NCBI GenBank assembly: GCA_021785695.1
Contig: JAJYEQ010000002.1
Coordinates: forward strand, 87,565-151,564
Reading direction: 5' to 3'
Length of the DNA: 64,000 nucleotides
Source of the DNA: Actinomycetes bacterium
Lineage (GTDB): Bacteria > Actinomycetota > Acidimicrobiia > Acidimicrobiales > RAAP-2
Part shown: positions 15,704 through 29,445 of the stretch, piece after piece
How positions within the stretch are numbered: the first letter of the stretch is position 1
How the letters are laid out: each line of letters starts with the position of its first letter
Program-made: the position numbers and the translations under genes
The notes under the pieces: generated by a model
What the model saw: the letters and a program-made list of their open reading frames with translations, nothing else
Told to the model about the DNA's origin: nothing
Database searches by the model: none

Positions 15704-17107
15704 GTGGCCGGGCGCACGCTCTACGACCGGCTCTACGACGAGCACCTGGCGTGGACGGCCCCCGGGGAGACCCCCCTCTTGTACGTCGACCTGCACCTGG
15801 TCCACGAGGTCACCAGCCCCCAGGCCTTTGACGGACTGCGCATCGCCGGCCGCCGCGTGCGCCGGCCCGATCGCACCTTGGCCACGGCCGACCACAACGT
15901 CCCCACCGACCCGCCCGCCACACCGGTGGCCGACCCCATCTCGGCTCGCCAGCTCGACGTCTTGGACGAGAACTGCCGCGAGTTCGGCATCACCGTGTTC
16001 CCCCGCGGCCACGAGAACCAGGGCATCGTCCACGTGATCGGGCCCGAGCTGGGGGTGACCCAGCCCGGCATGACCATCGTCTGTGGCGACTCGCACACTT
16101 CGACGCACGGCGCGGTCGGGGCCCTGGCCTTCGGCATCGGGACCAGCGAGGTCGAGCACGTGCTGGCGACCCAGACGCTGCCCCAGGAGCGCGCCGTGAC
16201 CCTCGCGGTCACCGTGGAGGGCGAGCTGCGCGCCGGGGTCAGCGCCAAGGACCTGGCGCTGTCCATCGTGGCGACCCTGGGGACCGGGGGCGGGACTGGC
16301 TCGGTGATCGAGTTCCGGGGCTCGGCGATTCGTGCGCTCTCGATGGAGGGGCGCATGACCGTGTGCAACATGAGCATCGAGGCCGGGGCGCGCGCGGGCC
16401 TGGTGGCCGTCGACGACACCACGATCGCCTACCTCCTGTCTCGTCCCGCCATCGCGAGCCGCCACGATCGCGACCAGCTCGTCGAGCGGTGGCGCAGCTA
16501 CGTGAGCGACGACGACGCCATCTTCGACCGCGAGGTCGTCCTGGACGCGTCTCAGATCACTCCCTCGGTGACGTGGGGAACCAATCCCGCCCAGGTGGTC
16601 GCGCTCGCCGGGGCCGTCCCCGACCCCGAGGAGCTGCCCGCGGGACCCGAGCGCGAAGCCGCGCAGCGGGCGCTGCGCTACATGGGCCTGGCGCCCGGCA
16701 CGCGCATGCGCGACGTCCCCGTCGACGTCGTCTTCATCGGCTCGTGCACCAACTCCCGCCTCGAGGACCTGCGCGCCGCGGCCGCCGTGGCGGCCGGCCA
16801 CCGGGTCGCCGCGGGCGTCCGGGCACTGGTGGTGCCGGGCTCACACCGGGTCAAGCAGGCCGCCGAGGCCGAGGGGCTGGACCGCGTCTTCGCGGAGGCT
16901 GGCTTCGAATGGCGCGAGCCGGGGTGCTCGATGTGCCTCGGGATGAATCCCGATCAGCTGGCCCCGGGCCAGCGCAGCGCCTCGACCTCGAACCGGAACT
17001 TCGAGGGCCGCCAGGGCCGGGGCGGGCGCACGCACCTGGTCTCGCCCGCCGTGGCGGCCGCCACGGCCCTCGTGGGCCGCTTCGCCGACCCCCGCGAGGT
17101 CGCCTGA
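15704..17107 (+). CDS. leuC: 3-isopropylmalate dehydratase large subunit
   Basis: A 467-residue aconitase-family enzyme. The ORF track begins inside greA; the real start is the GTG at 15704 ([14 protein letters not shown]), two bases after the greA stop. The [4Fe-4S] cysteines are in [13 protein letters not shown] and [30 protein letters not shown] and [15 protein letters not shown] are also typical. With LeuD it isomerises 2- to 3-isopropylmalate. The stop overlaps the leuD ATG by one base. Confidence 0.95.
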   Translation: MAGRTLYDRLYDEHLAWTAPGETPLLYVDLHLVHEVTSPQAFDGLRIAGRRVRRPDRTLATADHNVPTDPPATPVADPISARQLDVLDENCREFGITVFPRGHENQGIVHVIGPELGVTQPGMTIVCGDSHTSTHGAVGALAFGIGTSEVEHVLATQTLPQERAVTLAVTVEGELRAGVSAKDLALSIVATLGTGGGTGSVIEFRGSAIRALSMEGRMTVCNMSIEAGARAGLVAVDDTTIAYLLSRPAIASRHDRDQLVERWRSYVSDDDAIFDREVVLDASQITPSVTWGTNPAQVVALAGAVPDPEELPAGPEREAAQRALRYMGLAPGTRMRDVPVDVVFIGSCTNSRLEDLRAAAAVAAGHRVAAGVRALVVPGSHRVKQAAEAEGLDRVFAEAGFEWREPGCSMCLGMNPDQLAPGQRSASTSNRNFEGRQGRGGRTHLVSPAVAAATALVGRFADPREVA

Positions 17108-17724
17108 TGCTCGCCGTCTCCGTGCTCGAGGGACGCGCGGTCCCGCTGCGTCGGGCCGAGGTGGACACCGACCAGATCATCCCCTCCGCGTGGCTCAAGC
17201 GGGTCGAGCGCTCCGGGTTCGGTCGGGGCCTGTTCTCCGAGTGGCGCGACGACCCCGCCTTCGTGCTCAATCAGCCCTCCTACCAGGGAGCGACGATCCT
17301 GGTCGCCGGCCCGCACTTCGGCATCGGCTCCTCGCGCGAGCACGCCGTGTGGGCACTCCTCGACTACGGCTTCCGGGCGGTGATCGCGCCGTCGTTCGGC
17401 GACATCTTCCGCACCAATGCGGGCAAGCAGGGCTTGGTCGTCGTGCCGCTGGACAGCGCCGACGTCGACGAGCTCACCGACTGGATCACCGACGAGCCCG
17501 ACCTGGCCATCGTCGTCGACGTCGAGCACGGCCGGGTCGAGGTGCCCGCCCGCGGCTGGCAGCGGGACTTCGCGATGGACGACTGGACCCGCCAGCGCCT
17601 GATCAACGGCTGGGATGACGTCGGGCTCGCCCTGCGCCACGTCGAGGCGATCGACGCCTTCGAGGACGCCAGCACGACCCCCTCTCTGGCGGGCCTGTTC
17701 GACGGCTCGGGCCACCTCGTTTGA
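17107..17724 (+). CDS. leuD: 3-isopropylmalate dehydratase small subunit
   Basis: A 205-residue swivelling domain partner of LeuC: DTDQIIPSAWLKRVERSGFG at the N-terminus, then GPHFGIGSSREHAVWAL (substrate loop) and FGDIFRTNAGKQGLVVV. Normal length for the family. The start is fixed by the one-base overlap with leuC. The ORF track shows it fused to an out-of-frame extension from 16363, which I reject. Confidence 0.95.
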   Translation: MLAVSVLEGRAVPLRRAEVDTDQIIPSAWLKRVERSGFGRGLFSEWRDDPAFVLNQPSYQGATILVAGPHFGIGSSREHAVWALLDYGFRAVIAPSFGDIFRTNAGKQGLVVVPLDSADVDELTDWITDEPDLAIVVDVEHGRVEVPARGWQRDFAMDDWTRQRLINGWDDVGLALRHVEAIDAFEDASTTPSLAGLFDGSGHLV

Positions 17725-17750
17725 CGCCTCAGGGCCCCTGGCCGCTCGGG

Positions 17751-17756
17751 TAGGGT
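17751..17756 (+). promoter_or_regulatory. -10 box for acdS
   Basis: TAGGGT about 28 bases before the ATG at 17785, leaving space for the GAGGAGG ribosome site at 17775-17781. Confidence 0.45.
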
Positions 17757-17784
17757 CGTGCCAGACCGCGACCTGAGGAGGCCC

Positions 17785-18789
17785 ATGACTCTCGACCAGT
17801 TCCCGCGCTACCCGCTGCGTTTTGGCCCGTCGCCCCTCCAGCACCTCGACCGTCTCAGCGAGTACCTGGGCGGCGCAACCATCTGGGCCAAGCGCGAAGA
17901 CGTGAACTCCGGACTGGCCTTCGGCGGCAACAAGGTCCGCAAGCTCGAGTATCTGGTGGCCGACGCCCTGGCTCACGGCGCCGACACGCTGGTCTCCATC
18001 GGCGGCGTCCAGTCCAACCACACCCGCCAGGTCGCCGCCGCCGCCGCGGCGGTCGGTCTCAAGTGCGTGCTGATCCAGGAGAGCTGGGTCGACTGGCCCG
18101 ACGTCACCTACGACCGCGTGGGCAACATCCTCCTGTCACGACTCATGGGAGCCGACGTGCGCATCGTCCAGGCACCCTTCGGCATCGCGGCCAAGGAGAG
18201 CTGGCAGGGCGTCATCGACGAGCTGGTCGCGCACGGCCGGCGACCCTACGCCATCCCGGCGGGAGCGTCGGACCACCCCCTCGGCGGTCTGGGGTTCGCG
18301 AGCTGGGCTCTGGAGCTCGAGGAGCAGGAGCGCGAGATGGGCGTCACCTTCGACTACGTGGTGGTCTGCTCGGTCACCGGGTCGACGCAGGCGGGCATGG
18401 TCGCGGGGTTCGCCCTGTCGGGCCGTGAGCGCCAGGTGATCGGGATCGACGCCTCGGCCCGCCCCGACGAGACGCGCGCGCAGGTGACCCGCATCGCCCA
18501 GGCGACCGCCGAGCTGATCGGCGCCCGGGCGATCAGCGAGGACGACATCGTCCTCGATGAGCGCTACCACGCGGGCACCTACGGCATCCCCGACGACCGC
18601 ACCGTCCACGCGATCCGCCTGGGTGCCTCGCTGGAGGCGATGATCACCGACCCGGTCTACGAGGGCAAGTCGCTGGCCGGGCTCATCGACCTGGTCCAGC
18701 GCCACGAGATCGAGCCCGAGGCCAACGTCCTGTTCGCGCACCTGGGGGGCCAGCCAGCCCTGAACGGCTACGCCAGCCTCTTCAGCTGA
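17785..18789 (+). CDS. acdS: 1-aminocyclopropane-1-carboxylate deaminase
   Basis: A 334-residue PLP enzyme that opens ACC to 2-oxobutyrate and ammonia. It reads as a true AcdS rather than a D-cysteine desulfhydrase: [22 protein letters not shown] lysine in [53 protein letters not shown], and the diagnostic [12 protein letters not shown] (Glu after Tyr) and [13 protein letters not shown] (Leu). The start is the ATG at 17785 behind GAGGAGG, not 17758. It lies between leuD and leuA, and its product feeds isoleucine synthesis through IlvB/IlvN. In soil actinobacteria it also lowers plant ethylene, but here the metabolic role looks primary. Confidence 0.9.
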   Translation: MTLDQFPRYPLRFGPSPLQHLDRLSEYLGGATIWAKREDVNSGLAFGGNKVRKLEYLVADALAHGADTLVSIGGVQSNHTRQVAAAAAAVGLKCVLIQESWVDWPDVTYDRVGNILLSRLMGADVRIVQAPFGIAAKESWQGVIDELVAHGRRPYAIPAGASDHPLGGLGFASWALELEEQEREMGVTFDYVVVCSVTGSTQAGMVAGFALSGRERQVIGIDASARPDETRAQVTRIAQATAELIGARAISEDDIVLDERYHAGTYGIPDDRTVHAIRLGASLEAMITDPVYEGKSLAGLIDLVQRHEIEPEANVLFAHLGGQPALNGYASLFS

Positions 18790-18907
18790 CCGCCGCGCCG
18801 AGGGCTCTCGCGTCGCGGGCCCGGTCTCGGGTGCGGTGGCGCCACGGGGCCCCGGTGCGAGGACCCCAACGACCACAGCGGTCCGGTCGAGCGTCGCGCC
18901 CCCCTTG

Positions 18908-20734
<1,827 letters not shown>

Positions 20735-20741
20735 AGCGCTC

Positions 20742-20747
20742 AGCATA
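20742..20747 (-). promoter_or_regulatory. -10 box of leuA
   Basis: TATGCT on the minus strand, seven bases before the leader peptide GTG. It is divergent from the -10 box of the small membrane protein gene at 20788-20793. Confidence 0.5.
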
Positions 20748-20787
20748 CTGCGACCCCCGACCGGCGAGTCGCGGCGAGACCGACGGC

Positions 20788-20793
20788 TAGGGT
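20788..20793 (+). promoter_or_regulatory. -10 box of the 50-residue membrane protein gene
   Basis: TAGGGT seven bases before the ATG at 20801, a leaderless arrangement. Confidence 0.5.
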
Positions 20794-20800
20794 GGGGCCG

Positions 20801-20953
20801 ATGCGCGTCCTCAAGGCACTGGTCAAGGTTGGGCTCATCGCCGCGGTCGTCGCCGCGGCCATCGCGGTCACCGCTGTGGTCATGAAGGGCCGGGCGGGCC
20901 GCGACATCGAGATCGATGAGTGGCCCGAGGTCCCCGCCAACCCTGCTGCCTGA
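20801..20953 (+). CDS. Small single-pass membrane protein, unknown function
   Basis: A 50-residue protein, [20 protein letters not shown] at the start, with one hydrophobic helix (about residues 9-30), a basic turn (KGRAGR) and an acidic tail ending [14 protein letters not shown]. The ORF track shows it as the end of a longer frame from 20396 that crosses the leuA promoter. A -10 box seven bases before this ATG supports the short form. It sits 28 bases before the aldo/keto reductase gene and is probably co-transcribed with it. Confidence 0.7.
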   Translation: MRVLKALVKVGLIAAVVAAAIAVTAVVMKGRAGRDIEIDEWPEVPANPAA

Positions 20954-20981
20954 CAACGTGACACGCGGAAAGGGTGAGGTC

Positions 20982-21953
20982 ATGGAGTATCGCCGTCTCG
21001 GGCGCGCCGGAGTGCGCGTCAGTGCCCTGTCCCTGGGCAGTTGGGTGACCTTCGGCAATCAGGATCAGATCGCGTCGGTCGACATGGCGGTGCCGGTGCT
21101 GGATGCCGCCAAGGAGGCCGGCGTCAACTTCTTCGACAACGCCGAGGCCTACGCCGAGGGCCGGTCCGAGGAGGTGATGGGCGCCGCGCTGCGCCAGCTC
21201 GGCTGGGCTCGCCACGAGTACATGGTCTCGACCAAGCTCTTCTGGGGCATCCACAACGTCCCCAACATGCGCAACACCCTCAACCGCAAGTACCTGCTCC
21301 AGGGCCTGGAGCGATCACTCGAGCGCCTGGGGCTGGACTTCGTCGACCTCGTCTACTGCCACCGGCCCGATCCGACGACGCCCATCGAGGAGACCGTGTG
21401 GGCCATGAGCGACCTGGTCGCCCGCGGCCAGGCGCTGTACTGGGGAACCTCGGAGTGGAGCGCCGACGAGATCCGCGCGGCCATCGCGGTGGCCGAGCGC
21501 CACCACCTGCGCGCCCCGATCGTCGAGCAGCCCCAGTACAACCTGCTGTGGCGCGACCGCGTCGAGCGGGAGTACGCGCGCCTCTACGACGACGTGGGCC
21601 TGGGCACGACCATCTGGTCGCCGCTGGCTTCCGGGCTCCTGACGGGCAAGTACCTCCACGGCGTGCCCGCGGGCTCGCGGGCCACCCTGAGCGGCTACGA
21701 GTGGCTCCACGGGCTGCTGACCGACGAGGCGCGCAACCAGAAGGTGGCCGAACTCAAGGTGGTGGCCGACGAGCTGGACGTCACGCTGGCCCAGCTGTCC
21801 CTGGCGTGGTGCCTCAAGAACCCACACGTCTCCTCGGTGATCACCGGGGCCTCCTCGCCCGATCAGGTGCGCGAGAACATGGGGGCGCTCGCGGTGGTCC
21901 CGCTGCTCGACGACGAGATCATGGAGCGCATCGACGCCATCAGCCGCGCCTGA
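20982..21953 (+). CDS. Aldo/keto reductase, Kv-beta/YghZ-like
   Basis: A 323-residue NADPH-dependent TIM-barrel reductase. The catalytic residues are visible: Asp and Tyr in [15 protein letters not shown], Lys in MVSTKLFWG, His in [20 protein letters not shown] contacts follow in [14 protein letters not shown] and [16 protein letters not shown]. The closest relatives I recognise are voltage-gated potassium channel beta-subunit-like reductases. Substrate unknown, probably carbonyl or methylglyoxal detoxification. Start at the ATG after AGGGTGAGGTC; the track start at 20916 lies in the preceding gene. Confidence 0.88.
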   Translation: MEYRRLGRAGVRVSALSLGSWVTFGNQDQIASVDMAVPVLDAAKEAGVNFFDNAEAYAEGRSEEVMGAALRQLGWARHEYMVSTKLFWGIHNVPNMRNTLNRKYLLQGLERSLERLGLDFVDLVYCHRPDPTTPIEETVWAMSDLVARGQALYWGTSEWSADEIRAAIAVAERHHLRAPIVEQPQYNLLWRDRVEREYARLYDDVGLGTTIWSPLASGLLTGKYLHGVPAGSRATLSGYEWLHGLLTDEARNQKVAELKVVADELDVTLAQLSLAWCLKNPHVSSVITGASSPDQVRENMGALAVVPLLDDEIMERIDAISRA

Positions 21954-21966
21954 GCGGCGCGCGCGC

Positions 21967-23541
21967 TCAGCGCAGCGCGATCAGGTGGATGTCGGTGATC
22001 CCGTCGGTGGCCCGCAGCCGCTCGATGACCTCTGGCGGGGTCGGCGAGGTCGTCGAAAGGACCATGAGGGCGGTGCCGGCGGCCGGATCGGGACCCACGG
22101 CCATCGACGAGATCGAGACCTCGGCGTCCCCGAGGGCCAGTCCCACGTGACCGATCATCCCCGGGCGATCGTCGTTGCGCACGACCAGCATGGTGGCGGC
22201 CGGCGGGATCTCCACGCTGTGACCGTCCACCAGCACGATGCGGGTCTCCAGCCGCTGGCCGATGGTCATGAGCGTGCCGGCCACCTCGTGGGCATCGGAG
22301 CGCACGGTGATCAGGTTGACGTACTCGCTCGAGGCGACCGACCCCTGGTCACTCCACGTGATCGAGTGCTCGGCGGCCAGCTGGGGCGCGTTCACGAAGG
22401 TCACGCCCTGGTGTCCGGTCGCCCCGAGAAGCCCCTTGAGGGCGCACAGCGTCAGGATCTTGGTGCCGGCCCCGGCGAGCTCGCCGTTGTAGATGACCTC
22501 GAGGTCGGCGGGCTGCCCGTCCAGGAGGCCCCCGATGAAGCGGCCGAGGATCTCGGCCAGGCCCATGAACGGGCGCACCACGTTGGAGACCTCGCCGGCT
22601 GCGACGTTCACGGCGAAGGGGACGAAGTCGCCGGCCAGAGCCAGCAGCACCTGCTCGGCGATGGCGACGCCGGCCTTGTCTTGCGCCTCGGCGGTCGAGG
22701 CACCCAGGTGGGGCACCACGACGACCGAGGGCAGATCGAAGAGCGGTGACTCGGTCGTGGGCTCCTTGGCGAACACGTCGAGGGCCACGCCGTGCACCTG
22801 GCCGCTGCGGATGGCCTCGGCCACGTCAGCCTCGTTGAGGATCCCCCCGCGCGAGGCGTTCACGATGCGCACGCCGGGCTTGGTGCGCGCGAGCCGGGCC
22901 GCGTCGATCAGGTTGATCGTCTCGGGCGTCTTGGGCAGGTGGATGGTGATGAAGTCGCTGCGCGCCAGCAGCTCGTCGAGCTCGAGCAGCTCCACGCCCA
23001 TGTGGCGCGCCCGCTCCGCCGTGATGTAGGGGTCGTAGGCGATCAGCTGCATGCCGAAGGCCAGCGCCCGCTGGGCGACCAGCGCGCCGATCTTGCCGAG
23101 CCCGATGATCCCGAGCGTCTTGCCGTACAGCTCGACGCCCTCCCACTGGGAGCGCTGCCACTTGCCCGCCGTCAGTGAGGCGTGGGCCTGGGGGATGTTG
23201 CGGGCCTGGGCCAGGAGCAGCGCCATGGCGTGCTCGGCGGCCGACACGATGTTGGACTGCGGAGCGTTCACGACCATGACGCCGCGCTCGGTCGCGTGGG
23301 GCACGTCGACGTTGTCCAGGCCGATGCCCGCGCGACCCACCACCACGAGGTCGCGGGCCGCGTCGAGGGTGGCGGCGTCCACCTGGGTCGCCGAGCGGAT
23401 GATGAGCGCGTGGGCGCCCTCGATGGCCGCCAGCAGCTCCTCGGGCGACAGGCCCAGGCGCACGTCGACCTCGTGGCCGGCCTTGCGCAGCTCGTGCAGC
23501 CCCGACGCCGCGATCTCCTCGGTCACCAGTATGCGGGCCAC
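21967..23541 (-). CDS. serA: D-3-phosphoglycerate dehydrogenase, long form
   Basis: A 524-residue first enzyme of serine synthesis. The N-terminal catalytic and NAD domains show IIGLGKIGALVAQRALAFG, Arg in NASRGGILNE, Glu in DVFAKEP and His in VVPHLGASTAEAQ. About 130 residues of intervening (allosteric substrate-binding) domain follow, then a C-terminal ACT domain (RNDDRPGMIGHVGLALGDAE) for serine feedback. This long form is the mycobacterial type. It lies 41 bases after the aminotransferase gene, with GGAG before the GTG start. Confidence 0.95.
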   Translation of the reverse strand: MARILVTEEIAASGLHELRKAGHEVDVRLGLSPEELLAAIEGAHALIIRSATQVDAATLDAARDLVVVGRAGIGLDNVDVPHATERGVMVVNAPQSNIVSAAEHAMALLLAQARNIPQAHASLTAGKWQRSQWEGVELYGKTLGIIGLGKIGALVAQRALAFGMQLIAYDPYITAERARHMGVELLELDELLARSDFITIHLPKTPETINLIDAARLARTKPGVRIVNASRGGILNEADVAEAIRSGQVHGVALDVFAKEPTTESPLFDLPSVVVVPHLGASTAEAQDKAGVAIAEQVLLALAGDFVPFAVNVAAGEVSNVVRPFMGLAEILGRFIGGLLDGQPADLEVIYNGELAGAGTKILTLCALKGLLGATGHQGVTFVNAPQLAAEHSITWSDQGSVASSEYVNLITVRSDAHEVAGTLMTIGQRLETRIVLVDGHSVEIPPAATMLVVRNDDRPGMIGHVGLALGDAEVSISSMAVGPDPAAGTALMVLSTTSPTPPEVIERLRATDGITDIHLIALR

Positions 23542-23582
23542 CCTGCTCCTTCCCTCACGCGTGGGTCCAGGCTACGCGCTGC

Positions 23583-24782
23583 TCAGCGCCCCTCCACCAG
23601 CGCCGCCAGCCGCCCCAGTCCCTCGACCAGGGCGTCGTCGCCCAGGGCGTAACTCAGGCGGAAGTAGCCCGGAGCGCCGAAGGCCTCACCGGGCACGACG
23701 GCGATCTGGATGCTGGCCAGTACCAGCTCGGCCAGCTCGGCCGAGGTCTGGGCCCGCTGGCCGCGCAGGTCCCGGCCGAGCAGCCCCTCGACATTGGGGA
23801 AGCAGTAGAACGCGCCCTCGGGCTCCGCGCAGCGCACGCCGTCGATGGCGTTCAGCATCGACGTCATCGTCTGGCGGCGCCGGTCGAAGGCCTGGCGCAT
23901 CTCCTCGACGGCCGACTGGTCGCCCGTCAGGGCGGCGACCGCGGCGCGCTGGGACACGTTGGAGATGTTCGAGGTCGTCTGGCTCTGGTAGGTGATGGCC
24001 GCCGCCACCACGTCGCGCGGCCCGGCGAGCCAGCCCACGCGCCAGCCCGTCATGGCGTACGACTTGGCCACGCCGTTGACGACGACCCACCGGTCGCCGA
24101 CCTCGGGGGCCACGACGGGCAGCGACACCTGGGTGGCCGACCCGTAGACCAGGTGCTCGTAGATCTCGTCGGCCAAGACCCAGATGCCGTGCTCGGCCGC
24201 CCAACGCCCGATCGCGGCCACCTCCTCGGGGGCCACCACCGCACCGGTCGGGTTCGAGGGCGAGACGAAGACGAGCACCTTGGTGCGCGCGTTGCGGTAG
24301 GGCTCCAGGTCCTCGACCCGCAGGCGGAACCCGTTCTCCTCGCTCAGGGGAACCGCCACGGGGCGGCCGCCGGCCAGGTACACCGCCTCGGGATAGGTCG
24401 TCCAGTAGGGCGCGGGGATCAGGACTTCGTCGCCCGGATCGAGCAGGGTCACGAAGGCCGTGGCCACCGCGTGCTTGCCCCCATTGGTCACCAGGACCTG
24501 GTCAGAGGTGATATCCAGGCCCGAGTCCCGCCGCGACTTCTCGACGATGGCGGCGCGCAGCTCGGGCAGCCCGGCCGTCGGCGTGTACTTGTGGTTGACC
24601 GGCTGCGCGCAGGCCCACGCGGCCGCCTCCACGACGTGCGGGGGCGTGGGAAAGTCGGGCTCGCCCGCCCCAAAGACGATCACCGGCTCACCGCGGGCCT
24701 GCAGGGCCTTGGCCTTCGCGTCCACCGCCAGGGTCGCGCTGGGGGCCAGCCCCGCCACTCGGTCACTGATCCGCGAGCCCAC
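23583..24782 (-). CDS. aspC: Aspartate/prephenate-type aminotransferase, class I
   Basis: A 399-residue fold-type I aminotransferase. [30 protein letters not shown] and [10 protein letters not shown] are typical, the PLP lysine is in [17 protein letters not shown], and [12 protein letters not shown] holds the carboxylate-binding Arg. It is of the subgroup Ib typical of aspartate aminotransferases from Thermus and actinobacteria, so aspartate-glutamate exchange is likely, although prephenate or other acceptors cannot be excluded. It diverges from serC with 38 bases between starts and runs into serA. Confidence 0.85.
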   Translation of the reverse strand: MGSRISDRVAGLAPSATLAVDAKAKALQARGEPVIVFGAGEPDFPTPPHVVEAAAWACAQPVNHKYTPTAGLPELRAAIVEKSRRDSGLDITSDQVLVTNGGKHAVATAFVTLLDPGDEVLIPAPYWTTYPEAVYLAGGRPVAVPLSEENGFRLRVEDLEPYRNARTKVLVFVSPSNPTGAVVAPEEVAAIGRWAAEHGIWVLADEIYEHLVYGSATQVSLPVVAPEVGDRWVVVNGVAKSYAMTGWRVGWLAGPRDVVAAAITYQSQTTSNISNVSQRAAVAALTGDQSAVEEMRQAFDRRRQTMTSMLNAIDGVRCAEPEGAFYCFPNVEGLLGRDLRGQRAQTSAELAELVLASIQIAVVPGEAFGAPGYFRLSYALGDDALVEGLGRLAALVEGR

Positions 24783-24805
24783 GCGTACTCCCCTCGGCGC
24801 CTTCG

Positions 24806-25942
<1,137 letters not shown>

Positions 25943-25966
25943 GGATCCGCGGACCCCTCCCGGCGC

Positions 25967-26997
<1,031 letters not shown>

Positions 26998-27001
<4 letters not shown>

Positions 27002-27558
27002 CGCGATCCTCTCTCGGGGTTGGTCAGCTCCTGGCCCAGCCTAGGAACGGCCAGTCGTCCGGTTCGGTGGAGCTCGACGCTGGAGTAGTCCTCCAGAGCC
27101 CGCTCGAACTCGTCACAGCTGGCCGGGGTCCCCGCCAGCATCACGGTGACGGCGCCGGGGTCCACGTCGATGATCGAGGCGCCCGCGCGTCCCAGGATGT
27201 CGAGCAGCGACGTGCGGTTCGACACGTCGGTGGCGATCGTCGCGAGCAGCAGCTCACGCTCGACGGCGTCGCGGGGCGCGATGTCCCAGATGTCCACCAC
27301 GTTGACCAGCTTGTCGAGCTGACCCATCACCTGCTCGAGGGGCGCCGACTCGGCGTCCACGACGATCGTGATGCGGGAGAAGCGCGCGTGACGCTCCGAG
27401 GGCGCCACCGCCAGCGAGTAGATGTTGAATCCCCGGCGGGCGAAGAGGCCGGCGATGCGCGCCAGCACGCCCGACTTGTTCTCCACCAGCACCGACAAGA
27501 TGTGGTGGCGCACCGGGGAGTGGACCACCTCGCCGGCGAAGGGCTCGGGCGTGTTCAT
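26998..27558 (-). CDS. ilvN: Acetolactate synthase regulatory subunit
   Basis: A 186-residue small subunit. The N-terminal ACT domain ([28 protein letters not shown]) binds valine or another branched-chain amino acid, and a C-terminal domain of about 80 residues follows. It activates IlvB and confers feedback control. Overlaps by four bases with both ilvB (upstream) and ilvC (downstream), a tightly coupled operon. Confidence 0.95.
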
Positions 27559-29270
27559 CGGGTCTCCTTGCGCTGGGAGGGGTGGACCAGGATGTCGTCG
27601 TTGCTGGCGCCGGCGGGCACCATCGGGAAGACCTTCTCGGTCGCGTCGACCCGGAAGTCGATCACCACGGGGACGTCATTGATGGCGTTGGCCTCGTCGA
27701 TCACGTCGCTCATCTCCTTGGGCGTGGTCGCGCGCAGGCCGACACACCCCATGGCCTCGGCCAGCTTGACGTAGTCGGGCAGGTCCGCCGACAGGTAGAC
27801 CTCGGAGTAGCGCTCGTCGTAGAACATCTCCTGCCACTGGCGCACCATGCCCAGGTAGGAGTTGTTGAGGATCGCGATCTTGACGGGAATCCCCTCGCTG
27901 CGAGCCGTCACCAGCTCCTGGGCCGTCATCTGGAAGCAGCCGTCGCCGTCGATGCACCACACCGTGCGGTCGGGCCGCCCGACCTTGGCGCCGATGGCGG
28001 CGGGCACCCCGAATCCCATGGTCCCCGCGCCCCCCGAGTTGACCCACGAGTTGGGCTCCTCGAAGGGCCAGAACTGCGCCGTCCACATCTGGTGCTGGCC
28101 GACCCCCGAGGCCACGATGGTGCCCTCGGGGGCGTTCGCGGCGAGCGACTCGATGACGTGCTGGGGGCGCAGGGGCCCTTCGGTGGGCTCGTCGTCGTAG
28201 GTGAGCGGGTAGGTGGTCTGCCACGAGCGGATCTCGGACCACCAGGTGTCCAGCCGCGGCGGCGTCGCCCCGGCGGCCTCCCAGGCGCGCAGCACCGCCC
28301 CGACGTCGCCTTGGATCGCCACGTCGGCCTGGCGGATCTTGCCCAGCTCGGCCCGGTCGATGTCCACGTGGATCACCCGGGCTCCGGGGGCGAAGGCCGC
28401 CGTGCGCCCGGTGACGCGGTCGTCGAAGCGCGCCCCGAGGGCGATCAGCAGGTCACTGCGCTGCATGGCGGTCACGGCGGCGTAGACGCCGTGCATCCCC
28501 GGCATGCCCAGGTGCAGCTCGTGCGAGTGCGGGAACGCCCCACGCGCCATGAGCGTCGTCACCACCGGGATCCGGGTCCGCTCGGCGAAGGCGCGCAGTT
28601 CGGCGGTGGCCCGCGACTTCAGCGTGCCGCCCCCGACGTAGAGCACGGGACGCTCGGCCGCGGCGATGAGCGCCACGGCGCGCTCCACGTCGGCCTCGTC
28701 GAGGTCGACCAGCGGATGGTATCCGGGCAGGTCGTACTCCTCGGGGCCCGCCGGGTACCACCACTCCATGGTCGACTGCGCCACGTCCTTGGGCAGGTCG
28801 ATCAGGACCGGCCCCGGCCGCCCGGTCGTGGCGAGGTGGAAGGCCGCCGCGACCGCCCGGGGAATGTCGTGGGCCGTGCGGACCAGGAAGTTGTGCTTGG
28901 TCACGCCCATCGTGATGCCGGTGATGTCGCACTCCTGGAAGGCGTCCAGGCCGATCGAGCTCGTGGCGACCTGGCCGGTGACCACCACCAGCGGCGTCGA
29001 GTCCATGTGCGCGTTGGCGATGGGGGTGACGATGTTGGTCGAGCCCGGACCGCTGGTCACCATGGCCACGCCCGGTCGTCCGGTGGCCAGCGAGTAGCCC
29101 TCGGCCATGTGCCCGGCGCCCTGCTCGTGGCGCACCAGGATGTGCCGGATGCTCGAGTCCAGCAGCGGATCGTAGACCGGCAGGATCGCCCCGCCGGGCA
29201 GGCCGAACACGGTGTCGACCCCCTGCTGCTCGAGGCTCTTGATCAGGGCTTGGGCTCCGGTGAGTTGCAC
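27555..29270 (-). CDS. ilvB: Acetolactate synthase catalytic subunit
   Basis: A 571-residue ThDP enzyme. The catalytic Glu is in [15 protein letters not shown] and the ThDP/Mg2+ motif runs from [14 protein letters not shown] to [14 protein letters not shown]. The FAD-binding middle domain and GNHxM-like region are in place. It makes acetolactate (for Val and Leu) and acetohydroxybutyrate (for Ile, from 2-oxobutyrate). GTG start. Upstream lie an attenuator terminator and a leader peptide with Leu-Leu-Val-Ile codons. Confidence 0.96.
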   Translation of the reverse strand: MQLTGAQALIKSLEQQGVDTVFGLPGGAILPVYDPLLDSSIRHILVRHEQGAGHMAEGYSLATGRPGVAMVTSGPGSTNIVTPIANAHMDSTPLVVVTGQVATSSIGLDAFQECDITGITMGVTKHNFLVRTAHDIPRAVAAAFHLATTGRPGPVLIDLPKDVAQSTMEWWYPAGPEEYDLPGYHPLVDLDEADVERAVALIAAAERPVLYVGGGTLKSRATAELRAFAERTRIPVVTTLMARGAFPHSHELHLGMPGMHGVYAAVTAMQRSDLLIALGARFDDRVTGRTAAFAPGARVIHVDIDRAELGKIRQADVAIQGDVGAVLRAWEAAGATPPRLDTWWSEIRSWQTTYPLTYDDEPTEGPLRPQHVIESLAANAPEGTIVASGVGQHQMWTAQFWPFEEPNSWVNSGGAGTMGFGVPAAIGAKVGRPDRTVWCIDGDGCFQMTAQELVTARSEGIPVKIAILNNSYLGMVRQWQEMFYDERYSEVYLSADLPDYVKLAEAMGCVGLRATTPKEMSDVIDEANAINDVPVVIDFRVDATEKVFPMVPAGASNDDILVHPSQRKETR

Positions 29271-29294
29271 AATGCCTACTTCCGTCTGGGTAAC

Positions 29295-29320
29295 AAAAAA
29301 GGCCTCCCGTCTGGGAGGCC
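29295..29320 (-). terminator. ilvB attenuator terminator
   Basis: Perfect 8-bp stem GGCCTCCC-GTCT-GGGAGGCC followed on the minus strand by TTTTTT, 25 bases before the ilvB start. A textbook intrinsic terminator in a leader region. Confidence 0.88.
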
Positions 29321-29342
29321 ACCGGCGTCTACGAGGGCGTGA

Positions 29343-29390
29343 CTACCGGCGACCGCCCCCAATTACCAGGAGAGTCCCGCCGTTCGCCAC
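29343..29390 (-). CDS. ilvBNC leader peptide (attenuator)
   Basis: A GTG six bases after the -10 box opens a 15-residue peptide, MANGGTLLVIGGGRR (first residue GTG), then stop. The codons CTC CTG GTA ATT give Leu-Leu-Val-Ile, so ribosome stalling would report shortage of any of the three branched-chain amino acids. The stop is about 22 bases before the terminator stem. Not in the ORF track because of its size. Confidence 0.8.
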   Translation of the reverse strand: MANGGTLLVIGGGRR

Positions 29391-29396
29391 CGTGTC

Positions 29397-29426
29397 ATCT
29401 AAGCACACCCGATGCGGACGGCACAA
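29397..29426 (-). promoter_or_regulatory. ilvBNC promoter
   Basis: -10 TTAGAT (29397-29402) and a weak -35 TTGTGC (29421-29426), 18-base spacing. Transcription would start at the leader peptide GTG. Confidence 0.5.
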
Positions 29427-29445
29427 GCCAGGTCGCGGGGTTCGC

